Assembly: GCA_025464925.1 (NCBI GenBank)
Contig: JAODMS010000080.1
Span: 1 to 9,217, forward strand
DNA: 9,217 nt
Origin: Arthrobacter sp.
Lineage (GTDB): Bacteria; Actinomycetota; Actinomycetes; Actinomycetales; Micrococcaceae
Direction: 5' to 3'
Shown here: piece after piece, positions 1-5,834 of the stretch
How positions within the stretch are numbered: the stretch's first letter is position 1
Layout: each line of letters opens with the position of its first letter
The notes under the pieces: generated by a model
The model's database searches: none
The model's input: the letters and a program-made list of their open reading frames with translations, nothing else
Told to the model about the DNA's origin: nothing
Program-made: the position numbers and the translations under genes

Positions 1-182
1 ACGTGCCCTGGGAATCGTCCTTCCGCGCCCTCAGTGCGATCGGCTACGAGGGCCCCATCAGCGTCGAATGGGAGGACGCCGGCATGGACCGCCTGCACGG
101 CGCCCCCGAGGCCCTCGCGGCCCTCAAGAAGTACGACTTCCCCGCCTCGCAGACTTCCTTCGACGCCGCCTTCAAGCAGTAG
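1..182 (+). CDS. Sugar phosphate isomerase/epimerase, C-terminal fragment
   Basis: This is the 3' end of a gene that enters from the left. The frame read from base 3 gives 59 residues and a TAG stop at 180-182. The visible protein holds GYEGPISVEWEDAGMDR followed by HGAPEALAALKKYDFP. This matches the last strand and helix of xylose-isomerase-like TIM barrels (AP endonuclease family 2, IolE-like sugar phosphate isomerases/epimerases). In that family the SVEWED-type segment lies near the metal and substrate end of the barrel, and the final helix carries the L..LKKY ending. The substrate cannot be told from this fragment. In actinobacteria such genes often sit in inositol or other sugar catabolic operons, but the upstream neighbours are outside the window. 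A small hairpin overlaps the stop codon and a long terminator follows, so the transcription unit appears to end here. Confidence 0.8.
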   Translation, partial: VPWESSFRALSAIGYEGPISVEWEDAGMDRLHGAPEALAALKKYDFPASQTSFDAAFKQ

Positions 183-195
183 CGGACTTCGCTAC
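179..195 (+). other. Small hairpin overlapping the isomerase stop codon
   Basis: GTAGCG (179-184) and CGCTAC (190-195) are perfect 6-base inverted arms around a 5-base loop, and the TAG stop lies inside the left arm. It sits 7 bases upstream of the long terminator and may act with it as a 3'-end stabiliser. The role is inferred. Confidence 0.45.
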
Positions 196-202
196 AACTC
201 CG

Positions 203-279
203 GACTGGCGACACGGCAACGGTCTGACGCTACGCGGATCCCCGCAGCGCCAGACCGTTGCCGTGTCACCGGTCTTTTT
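203..279 (+). terminator. Long-stem intrinsic terminator
   Basis: The arms 210-226 (GACACGGCAACGGTCTG) and 251-267 (CAGACCGTTGCCGTGTC) are perfect reverse complements. After one mismatch (209/268) pairing continues from 208-203 to 269-274, with one G-T wobble. The inner part also pairs: 228-231 with 246-249, and 234-237 with 242-245, leaving a 4-base loop. Five T residues (275-279) follow the stem directly. This is a textbook rho-independent terminator on the + strand, ending the isomerase transcript before the GNAT gene. There is no matching A-run to the left, so it is not clearly bidirectional. The stem is much longer than is usual for a terminator. Confidence 0.88.
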
Positions 280-324
280 GCGCAGCGAAATCCAGTCCCC
301 GTACCGGGCAGGCTGTCCACGGAC

Positions 325-330
325 TAGGGT
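325..330 (+). promoter_or_regulatory. Putative -10 element (TAGGGT) for a leaderless GNAT transcript
   Basis: TAGGGT fits the actinobacterial TANNNT -10 pattern and ends 7 bases before the ATG at 338. Transcription would therefore start at or next to the A of the start codon. No Shine-Dalgarno sequence is visible before this ATG (GGTTTTTGGC), which agrees with a leaderless mRNA. No good -35 hexamer is seen. Confidence 0.5.
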
Positions 331-337
331 TTTTGGC

Positions 338-871
338 ATGACACACATCATCCGGAAGGCGCTCGCGGACGACGCCGCCAAGCTGGCGGAGCTCGCGGCC
401 GTTACCTTTCCGCTGGCCTGCCCGCCCGCTTCCTCGCCGGAAGACATCGCTGCGCACCTCACGAACACACTCAGCGAGCGCCATTTCCGTGCGTACCTCT
501 CCGACCCCGAGGTGACGGTGCTGGTTATCGATGCCGACGGCAGGCTCCGCGGCTACAGCCTGCTGGTGGACCGCCCGGCCCAGGACCCGGAGGTGGCCTC
601 GACGTTGACCCTCCTGCCGTCGGCCGAGCTCAGTAAATGTTATGTCCACCCGGATCACCACGGCCTCGGTGCTGCGGCTGAGCTCATGCGCGCCAGCATC
701 GCATCGGCTGCGGCCACCGGGGCCGCCGGGATGTGGCTTGGCGTCAATAGCGAGAATGCCAGGGCCATCCGCTTCTATGAGAAGTCTGGCTTCCGGCAAG
801 TGGGAACCAAGTCTTTCCAGCTTGGAACGACCGTGGAACACGACGTCGTGATGGAGCGCGGGCTTGGGTAA
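338..871 (+). CDS. GNAT family N-acetyltransferase
   Basis: The protein has 177 residues and is a single-domain GCN5-related acetyltransferase, expected to move an acetyl group from acetyl-CoA to an amine. The fold signature is clear. The strand 4/motif A region reads KCYVHPDHHGLGAAAELM, with the HxGxGxA-type pyrophosphate-binding turn. It is followed by a helix, then GMWLGVNSENARAIRFYEKSGFRQVG, the usual strand 5, helix 4 (NxxAxxFYxxxGF) and strand 6. The acceptor is unknown; the family acetylates small metabolites, antibiotics and proteins, and nothing here decides between them. An in-frame reading extends further upstream but would run through the terminator hairpin. The ATG at 338 is chosen because the family-like sequence begins there (MTHIIRKALADDAAKLAEL) and a -10-like box stands just before it. 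Its TAA stop (869-871) directly abuts the stop of the convergent glycoside hydrolase gene. Confidence 0.88.
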   Translation: MTHIIRKALADDAAKLAELAAVTFPLACPPASSPEDIAAHLTNTLSERHFRAYLSDPEVTVLVIDADGRLRGYSLLVDRPAQDPEVASTLTLLPSAELSKCYVHPDHHGLGAAAELMRASIASAAATGAAGMWLGVNSENARAIRFYEKSGFRQVGTKSFQLGTTVEHDVVMERGLG

Positions 872-3004
872 TTAACCGCGAAGGTATTCGTCCAGAGGTG
901 GACGGGGCTCGTTCCTGAGCGTCATCTGAGGAGGCAACCCCTCTGCGCTTCCTTGTCCGCCGGCGGCGCGGATGGTAATTCTGGAGCGCCCCAAAAGGAC
1001 GTTGTCGGCCTGGAACTTCCCGATCTCGTCCGGCAGGATCGGCGCTAGATGGAGGACACCTCGGGTGAAGTCTGGATCAAAGCGCAAGAGGATGCGGGCC
1101 AACTGCACGGGAGCGGCTGCTGCCCAAGCCTGAGGGGAGCAGGCCGTGGGGTATGGCACTGGCTCCGGAAAGTCACCGCGGTCAAATCCGCAAAAAAGTT
1201 CCGGCAGTTGCCCGCCGAAATGGGCGGCGGCCGCGAAAAGCCCGCTCGCAACCCGGTTGGCCTCTTTGACAAACCCATAGCGCATGAGCCCGGTGGCAAC
1301 CAGCGCCGTGTCGTGTGGCCAGACTGAGCCGTTGTGGTAGCTGACGGGATTGTAGGCCCCCATGTCCGAGGCCAGCGTCCTGATGCCCCATCCGGAAAAC
1401 ATTTCCGGTGAAAGAAGCCGCTCCGCGACCAATGGCGCCTTTTCTTCGTCGACAATTCCAAGCCACAGGCAGTGGCCCATGTTGGAGGCGCAGGAGTCCA
1501 CGGGCTGCTTGTCCTTATCCAGCGCGATGGCAAAATATCCCTTGTCGGGAAGCCAGAACTGCTCATTAAAAGCTTCCTTCAGGCGGGCGGCACGTTCGGC
1601 CCATCTGGCCTCCAAGGCACGGTCACCGGCCGATCGTGCAAGCAACGACCGCCCGATGTAGGCCGAGAAGACGTAGGCTTGCACTTCGCACAGGGCTATC
1701 GGCGGTTCAGCTATCCTGCCGTCGGCGAAGTTTATGCCGTCCCAGGAGTCCTTCCACCCCTGGTTCAGCAGCCCATGCGGATTAGGCCTCTGATACTCCA
1801 CGAATCCATCGCCGTCGCGGTCCCCGAAAAGCTCGATCCATTCCAGGGCACGGTCGGCATTGGGCAGCAACGAATCGATGACGTCATCAGCCAGCCCCCA
1901 GCGGTTGAGTTCGCTCAGCAGCGTTACGAAGAGCGGGGTCGCATCCACGGTCCCGTAATAAGCGGTGCCGCCCAGGGCAAGACCCGCCGTGACACCGAGC
2001 CTCACTTCATGGGGAATCCGGCCAGGTTCTTCCTCCGAATCCGGGTCCACCTTAGTGCCTTGAATGCCGGCCAAGGTCTGCAGCGTCCCGGCCGCGAGGT
2101 TCGGGTCAATGAGCAGGGCCATATAGGAGGAGAGCACCGAATCCCGCCCAAACAGCGCCATGAACCAGGGCGCCCCGGCGGCAACTGCAACCCTGCCCGG
2201 ATGTTGGTCATCAAATATCCGCAGCGAACCCAGGTCGCTCTGGCTACGGTTGAGGACAGCTTGGATACTCCTGTCGGTGACAGTAACGCGGGGCACATTC
2301 TCCGCCCACTCGATGTGCCGCCGCACCCCCGCCCGGTGGTGCGGGGAGGTGGTCGCCGTGAAGGGCTCGTCCGGCCCCTGCCCGTTGATCAGTGGCACCA
2401 CTATGATGCTGGTTGACCATTCGCCCCTGGGCGGAATGTCCACTTGGAATGTCAGCGCATCGCCGCGGACGTGAGCTCCGGCTGCCCGGATGGCCGTCCC
2501 CCTGCGCTGATCGTTACGGACGGCTTCGATGAGGAGCTCTCCATGACGGACAGTCCTGCTGACACCGGCCCCAGAGACCGTCCTGCCGCCTTTGACGTCG
2601 AAGAGGTCCGCCTGGTCTGCGTCCACACTGAGTTCGATGTCGCAGACGGCGGTCTCAGCGGAATAATTACGGACAGTGATATCGTCGCGCAGTCCAGGCC
2701 CAACATGCCGCTGATGCCGCACCACCAGAGGGCTGTCAAACCTCCCGTCCGACCACCGCGCCCTGCCGACGAACGTCGCTTGGAACGCCGTGGGCCTCTG
2801 TGCCACCAGCGGCTCCCGGAGCGATCCGTTCACGCGCAGCAGCCATCGGGAAATGATCCGGGTGTCCTGGTAGAAGGCGCCCTGCGTACCGCCGGGAGCG
2901 ACGTCACCGCTGTGGGCCGAGATACAAAATGACGATCCTTCCACCAGGGTGACGGCGCCCATTTCGGCTGCACCGGCTGCAGTATCTTCGTTCCACGCGT
3001 TCAT
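872..3004 (-). CDS. Glycogen-debranching-like glycoside hydrolase (amylo-alpha-1,6-glucosidase family)
   Basis: The protein has 710 residues and no signal peptide, so it is probably cytoplasmic. Residues about 18-205 form the N-terminal beta-rich domain of bacterial debranching-type enzymes (GDE_N_bis type), with FYQDTRIISRW near residue 44. Residues about 245-640 form an (alpha/alpha)6-barrel glycosidase domain. Its family motifs are LFGRDS (284-289), GRIPHEVR (328-335), GWKDSWDG (416-423), YHNGSVWPHD (556-565) and PELFCGF (601-607). The acidic residues in FGRDS, KDSWD and PELF are the likely catalytic or binding positions. The family hydrolyses alpha-1,6 branches or related alpha-glucosides. 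There is no GH13 transferase domain as in the eukaryotic enzyme, so the real substrate is uncertain. A GGAAGGA Shine-Dalgarno (3019-3013) lies 8 bases before the ATG. The gene follows the glycosyltransferase gene by 42 bases on the same strand, so they are very likely one operon. No terminator is visible after its stop. Confidence 0.88.
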   Translation of the reverse strand: MNAWNEDTAAGAAEMGAVTLVEGSSFCISAHSGDVAPGGTQGAFYQDTRIISRWLLRVNGSLREPLVAQRPTAFQATFVGRARWSDGRFDSPLVVRHQRHVGPGLRDDITVRNYSAETAVCDIELSVDADQADLFDVKGGRTVSGAGVSRTVRHGELLIEAVRNDQRRGTAIRAAGAHVRGDALTFQVDIPPRGEWSTSIIVVPLINGQGPDEPFTATTSPHHRAGVRRHIEWAENVPRVTVTDRSIQAVLNRSQSDLGSLRIFDDQHPGRVAVAAGAPWFMALFGRDSVLSSYMALLIDPNLAAGTLQTLAGIQGTKVDPDSEEEPGRIPHEVRLGVTAGLALGGTAYYGTVDATPLFVTLLSELNRWGLADDVIDSLLPNADRALEWIELFGDRDGDGFVEYQRPNPHGLLNQGWKDSWDGINFADGRIAEPPIALCEVQAYVFSAYIGRSLLARSAGDRALEARWAERAARLKEAFNEQFWLPDKGYFAIALDKDKQPVDSCASNMGHCLWLGIVDEEKAPLVAERLLSPEMFSGWGIRTLASDMGAYNPVSYHNGSVWPHDTALVATGLMRYGFVKEANRVASGLFAAAAHFGGQLPELFCGFDRGDFPEPVPYPTACSPQAWAAAAPVQLARILLRFDPDFTRGVLHLAPILPDEIGKFQADNVLLGRSRITIRAAGGQGSAEGLPPQMTLRNEPRPPLDEYLRG

Positions 3005-3012
3005 GGGCTCGT

Positions 3013-3019
3013 TCCTTCC
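3013..3019 (-). promoter_or_regulatory. Ribosome binding site of the glycoside hydrolase gene
   Basis: On the minus strand GGAAGGA lies 8 bases before the ATG at 3004. It supports this start and indicates independent ribosome loading within the operon. Confidence 0.7.
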
Positions 3020-3046
3020 CAGCGGGCAGACGCCAAGGATGCAGGT

Positions 3047-4132
3047 TCATGCACCGCGCGTCAGCGGATCCTTTATCTGATTCCCATCCAACGGTCCCGG
3101 ACCCGGGACCCCGAGGGGCTGCCGCTCCACTAAGTGAGCGAAAAGGGCCAGATGACCGGCCACCATGCGCTCGGAACTGAACCGCTCCTGCACGGATGCC
3201 CGACAGGCCGTCCGGCTCAGTGCGGCCGCCCGAGGCAGCAGCACGGCTAGTTCGTCAACGGGGGCCAGGTAGCCGGTGGTGCCGTGGTCCACGACTTCCG
3301 GGGCTGAGCCAACAGGGGTACCGACCACCGGAGTGCCCGTTGCCAGGGCCTCGATCATCACCAGGCCGAAAGGCTCCGGCCACTGAATGGCATTAATGAA
3401 TGCGAAGGCGCCGCCCATTAGTTCGTACTTTTCGCGGTCGCCTATCTCGCCAAGGAACTCGGTGTCAGGCCCCAGCACCGGTTCGACGACCTCCCGGAAG
3501 TAGCGCGACTCGTCCGGGTCGCGCATTTTCGCGGCGATGCGCAAGGGCACTCCCGCCGCCCGTGCGATCGTGATCGCCTCCATCACACCTTTGTCGGGGC
3601 ACATCCGTCCCACGAAACAAACGTAGCCACCCCGGCCTGTGCCCTCGGGCACGGAGGACAGGTCCAATCCGTGGTGGATAACCCGTGCAACCGGCACATC
3701 AGGAGCATGGCTGGCCTGGTCACGGGAGATCGCGACAATGCTCGTGTTTCTCCCGATGGCCCGGTAGATGTCTGCCACCGGAGGCGTCAGCCGGCCGTGA
3801 ATGGTTGTCACCACTGGAACCGAGAGCGGACGGTACGGGTACAGGGGACCGGCTAGAGTGTGGTCGTGGATTATGTCCACTCCCCTCATCCCTCCGTATG
3901 CCCGTATCACGTGGCTGAGTTCCGAAAGCGTAGTTCCGATTTCGTCGGGCGCTGAGACCCTCATCCCAGCCACACGGGCAAAGGGAGATCCACTGTCAGA
4001 GGGAACAGCTAACAACACTTCATGCCCTGCAGCAGCGAATCCCCGGGCGAGGCTGTCCACCACCCGTTCGGTGCCGCCATAGGTGGCGGGGGGAACAGGA
4101 ATCCAGGGTCCCGCTATTAGTCCTATCCGCAT
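3047..4132 (-). CDS. GT4-type glycosyltransferase
   Basis: The protein has 361 residues and is a GT-B retaining glycosyltransferase. The N-terminal half begins MRIGLIAGPWIPVPP, with the GGTERVV acceptor-side motif at 19-25. The C-terminal half carries FVGRMCPDKG (173-182) and the donor-binding EX7E motif EPFGLVMIE (253-261), followed by TGTPVVGTPVGSAPEVV. It should transfer a sugar from a nucleotide sugar, such as UDP- or ADP-glucose or GDP-mannose, to an unknown acceptor. It has no signal peptide and is expected in the cytoplasm or at the inner membrane face. The frame stays open to an ATG at 4219. The start at 4132 is preferred because the family begins at MRIGLIAG, a GGAGG Shine-Dalgarno (4144-4140) lies 7 bases upstream, and the extra 29 residues are an Arg-rich, family-unlike stretch. 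It is the first gene of an operon with the glycoside hydrolase, which suggests both act on the same glucan or glucoside. Confidence 0.87.
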   Translation of the reverse strand: MRIGLIAGPWIPVPPATYGGTERVVDSLARGFAAAGHEVLLAVPSDSGSPFARVAGMRVSAPDEIGTTLSELSHVIRAYGGMRGVDIIHDHTLAGPLYPYRPLSVPVVTTIHGRLTPPVADIYRAIGRNTSIVAISRDQASHAPDVPVARVIHHGLDLSSVPEGTGRGGYVCFVGRMCPDKGVMEAITIARAAGVPLRIAAKMRDPDESRYFREVVEPVLGPDTEFLGEIGDREKYELMGGAFAFINAIQWPEPFGLVMIEALATGTPVVGTPVGSAPEVVDHGTTGYLAPVDELAVLLPRAAALSRTACRASVQERFSSERMVAGHLALFAHLVERQPLGVPGPGPLDGNQIKDPLTRGA

Positions 4133-4368
4133 ACTCTGGCCTCCAAGGCCACAGAACAGAACGCTCCGCACGGTGGCGGAACGCCTGCGTCGGCGAATCA
4201 CGGCGGAGGCCATTTCCACACCATCGGCTTCCGCAGGCTGGCTACATAACCTATATCAACGATATTGTCCGCCGTGACTGCAGGCAAGGCCCACCAAACC
4301 TTCCCGCTGTGGCCTAACCGACACTGCTCGACAGGAATGCCCCAGGGTCGTTGCAGGTTGTGGCAGGC
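4133..4368. promoter_or_regulatory. Divergent intergenic region with inverted repeats
   Basis: These 236 bases separate the minus-strand glycosyltransferase operon from the + strand FrnE-like gene and must hold promoters for both. The sharpest AT-rich patch is 4243-4267. It contains the palindrome ATATC-AAC-GATAT (4253-4265) and, on the minus strand, TTGATA and TAGGTT elements. No -35/-10 pair with clean spacing can be named. A perfect 10-base inverted repeat, TCACGGCGGA (4198-4207) and TCCGCCGTGA (4268-4277), brackets this patch. These may be operator elements, but the regulator is unknown. Confidence 0.45.
4140..4144 (-). promoter_or_regulatory. Ribosome binding site deciding the glycosyltransferase start
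   Basis: GGAGG on the minus strand lies 7 bases before the ATG at 4132. It favours that codon over the upstream in-frame ATG at 4219. Confidence 0.7.
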
Positions 4369-5115
4369 ATGAAGATTGAAATCTGGTCAGACGTTGCGTG
4401 CCCGTGGTGCTACATCGGCAAGCGCCGCTTCGAGGCCGCGCTGTCCGGGTTCCCGCACCGTGATTCGGTGGAGGTCCAGTGGCGCAGCTACCAGCTGGAC
4501 CCGGCCCTGCCCGAGCACTACGACGGCACCCCGATCGACTACCTCAGCACCCGCAAGGGCCTCGCACCCGACCAGGTCGCGCAGATGTTTGAGCATGTAG
4601 CGGTGCAGGCCAAGGGGGAGGGGCTTAACTACCGTTTCGACGACGTCGTCGTGGCCAACAGCTTCACCGCCCACCGGTTCATCCACCTCGCGGCCACCCA
4701 AGGGAAGCAGGACGCTGCGAAGGAACGGCTGCTCAGCGACCATTTTGAGCATGGCAAAGACATCGGCAGCCGCGAGTATCTCACGTCCCTCGGGGCGGAT
4801 CTCGGGCTCGACGCCGGTGAAGTGGCCGAGTTGTTCACCACCGACATGTATGCCGACGACGTCCGCCGCGACTCCGCCGAGGCGCGCGCCCTTGGCATCA
4901 GCGGCGTCCCGTTCTTCGTGATCGACAGGAAGTTCGGTCTCTCCGGCGCCCAGCCTACCGAGACCTTCAGGGCGGCACTCGAACAGGCGTGGCAGGACAG
5001 TCATCCGCTCGTGATGGTCAACGCGGCCGGTGTTGAGGGTGCCGGCAGTGCGGCCCGCTCCGCACCGGAGCGGCCCGGGGTGGGCGCCTGCGGCCCGGAC
5101 GGCTGCGCCGTCTAG
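4369..5115 (+). CDS. FrnE/DsbA-like thiol-disulfide oxidoreductase
   Basis: The protein has 248 residues. It starts directly with a thioredoxin-fold strand and active site, MKIEIWSDVACPWCYIGK, with the redox pair C11-P-W-C14. A helical insertion follows, then SGVPFFVIDRKFGLSGAQ, which contains the cis-proline P181 and the return strand. This is the FrnE branch of the DsbA family. There is no signal peptide, so it acts in the cytoplasm, unlike periplasmic DsbA. The C-terminus carries a second pair, C241-GPDG-C246 (CX4C). The FrnE of Deinococcus radiodurans is reported to have a similar CX4C and to act as a disulfide isomerase/chaperone in oxidative stress. In-frame TTG (4351) and GTG (4360) codons lie upstream; the ATG is preferred because family proteins begin at this strand. 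No strong Shine-Dalgarno is seen. The TetR gene follows 67 bases downstream on the same strand. Confidence 0.87.
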   Translation: MKIEIWSDVACPWCYIGKRRFEAALSGFPHRDSVEVQWRSYQLDPALPEHYDGTPIDYLSTRKGLAPDQVAQMFEHVAVQAKGEGLNYRFDDVVVANSFTAHRFIHLAATQGKQDAAKERLLSDHFEHGKDIGSREYLTSLGADLGLDAGEVAELFTTDMYADDVRRDSAEARALGISGVPFFVIDRKFGLSGAQPTETFRAALEQAWQDSHPLVMVNAAGVEGAGSAARSAPERPGVGACGPDGCAV

Positions 5116-5135
5116 CACTGCCGTCAGGATCCGTG

Positions 5136-5155
5136 CCCTGATGAGCACAGGGTTT
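5136..5155 (+). terminator. Weak possible terminator after the FrnE-like gene
   Basis: CCCTG (5136-5140) and CAGGG (5148-5152) form a 5-base stem with a 7-base loop, followed by TTT (5153-5155). The stem is short, the T-run is only three bases, and a competing GTGC/GCAC pairing exists. It may only slow polymerase. Confidence 0.25.
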
Positions 5156-5159
5156 GCTG

Positions 5160-5182
5160 ACAGATCGGACTAAAGTGTCTGT
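5160..5182 (+). promoter_or_regulatory. Putative TetR-gene promoter with overlapping inverted repeat
   Basis: TAAAGT (5171-5176) matches the TANNNT -10 form and ends 6 bases before the ATG at 5183, predicting a leaderless mRNA. There is no Shine-Dalgarno before this ATG. The -10 box lies between two inverted 5-base arms, ACAGA (5160-5164) and TCTGT (5178-5182). Many TetR-family proteins repress their own promoter by binding such repeats. The arms are short, so the operator role is only a suggestion. Confidence 0.4.
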
Positions 5183-5821
5183 ATGCCTAGGATTTCGGCC
5201 GCGAGTAATGCCGCCCAACGTGCCGAGACTCAACGCCGGATCCTCACCGCGTTCGGCGAGCTCCTCTTCACGCGCGGCCTGCCCGGGCTGACCATGACGG
5301 ACGTGGCCCGCTCCGCCCGGATCGGCCGCACGGCGGTGTATAACTACTACGCCGACATCGAAGAACTACTCATCGCCTATGCCTTGGACGAGACCGACCG
5401 ATTCCTCCTGGACTTGCGGGAATCACTGGACTCGCTCGACAACCCGGTGGAACGGCTGGCCCTCTACGTGCGAGCCCAGGTGGCGGACCTCAGCCGCCGG
5501 CACCTGCCTCCCGGGGCCGCCATGGGTGCTGTCCTTTCTCCCTCGTCCTTCGCGAAGCTGGCCGATCATGTCGGCGGGCTCAGCATGCTGCTGAGGGACA
5601 TCCTGCGCGACGGCATGGCGCAGGGGTATCTGCCCGAGGCCGACATCGCGCAGCTCGCACAGCTCATCCATGGCACGCTGTCCTCGAGTGCCGCCCGCGG
5701 CGACGGTGCTGCCCACGATTCCGACGCCGAGCTACGGATCGCGCGTACAGTGCGGTTCATTCAGCTGGGGGCCGGCGCCAGGTTCGACGACGCCGGCCGG
5801 CCCGTCCGGGTCAGCCCCTAG
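5183..5821 (+). CDS. TetR family transcriptional regulator
   Basis: The protein has 212 residues, the usual TetR size. The N-terminal DNA-binding domain runs over residues about 14-62. Helix 1 is TQRRILTAFGELLFTRG, then LTMTDVARSARIGRTAVYNYY forms the helix-turn-helix with the typical V-x-x-Y-Y recognition ending, and ADIEELLIAYALDE continues it. The remainder is a helical ligand-binding and dimerisation domain of unknown specificity. The ATG at 5183 sits 6 bases after a -10-like TAAAGT, so the mRNA may start at the initiation codon. It lies 67 bases downstream of the FrnE-like gene on the same strand, but the intervening promoter and weak hairpin suggest independent expression. It ends in a hairpin shared with the convergent LytR_C gene. 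Targets may include its own promoter and neighbours; no metabolite can be inferred. Confidence 0.9.
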   Translation: MPRISAASNAAQRAETQRRILTAFGELLFTRGLPGLTMTDVARSARIGRTAVYNYYADIEELLIAYALDETDRFLLDLRESLDSLDNPVERLALYVRAQVADLSRRHLPPGAAMGAVLSPSSFAKLADHVGGLSMLLRDILRDGMAQGYLPEADIAQLAQLIHGTLSSSAARGDGAAHDSDAELRIARTVRFIQLGAGARFDDAGRPVRVSP

Positions 5822-5834
5822 GTGCGCTAGGGGC
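5814..5834. terminator. Shared hairpin containing both convergent stop codons
   Basis: GCCCCTAG (5814-5821) and CTAGGGGC (5827-5834) are perfect 8-base inverted arms around the loop GTGCG. The TAG stop of the TetR gene is the last three bases of the left arm. The TAG stop of the minus-strand LytR_C gene is the first three bases of the right arm. Being symmetrical, it would form in transcripts from either side. There is no T-run on either strand, so whether it terminates or only stabilises 3' ends is open. Confidence 0.55.

Noticed and set aside
68..337. An N-terminal extension of the GNAT protein by about 90 residues
   Set aside because: It would translate through the isomerase gene end and the terminator hairpin. 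The GNAT fold begins at the ATG at 338, which has its own -10-like box.
1472..2416. A + strand open frame of 314 codons opposite the glycoside hydrolase gene
   Set aside because: It shows no family-like sequence and mirrors a well-supported minus-strand hydrolase with intact motifs across the same span.
4133..4219. A longer glycosyltransferase starting at the ATG at 4219
   Set aside because: The extra 29 residues are Arg-rich and unlike the family. A GGAGG site with 7-base spacing marks the ATG at 4132.
4387..5148. A minus-strand open frame of 253 codons opposite the FrnE-like gene
   Set aside because: The + strand shows the CPWC active site, cis-proline and FrnE layout. The antisense reading is low-complexity and family-less.
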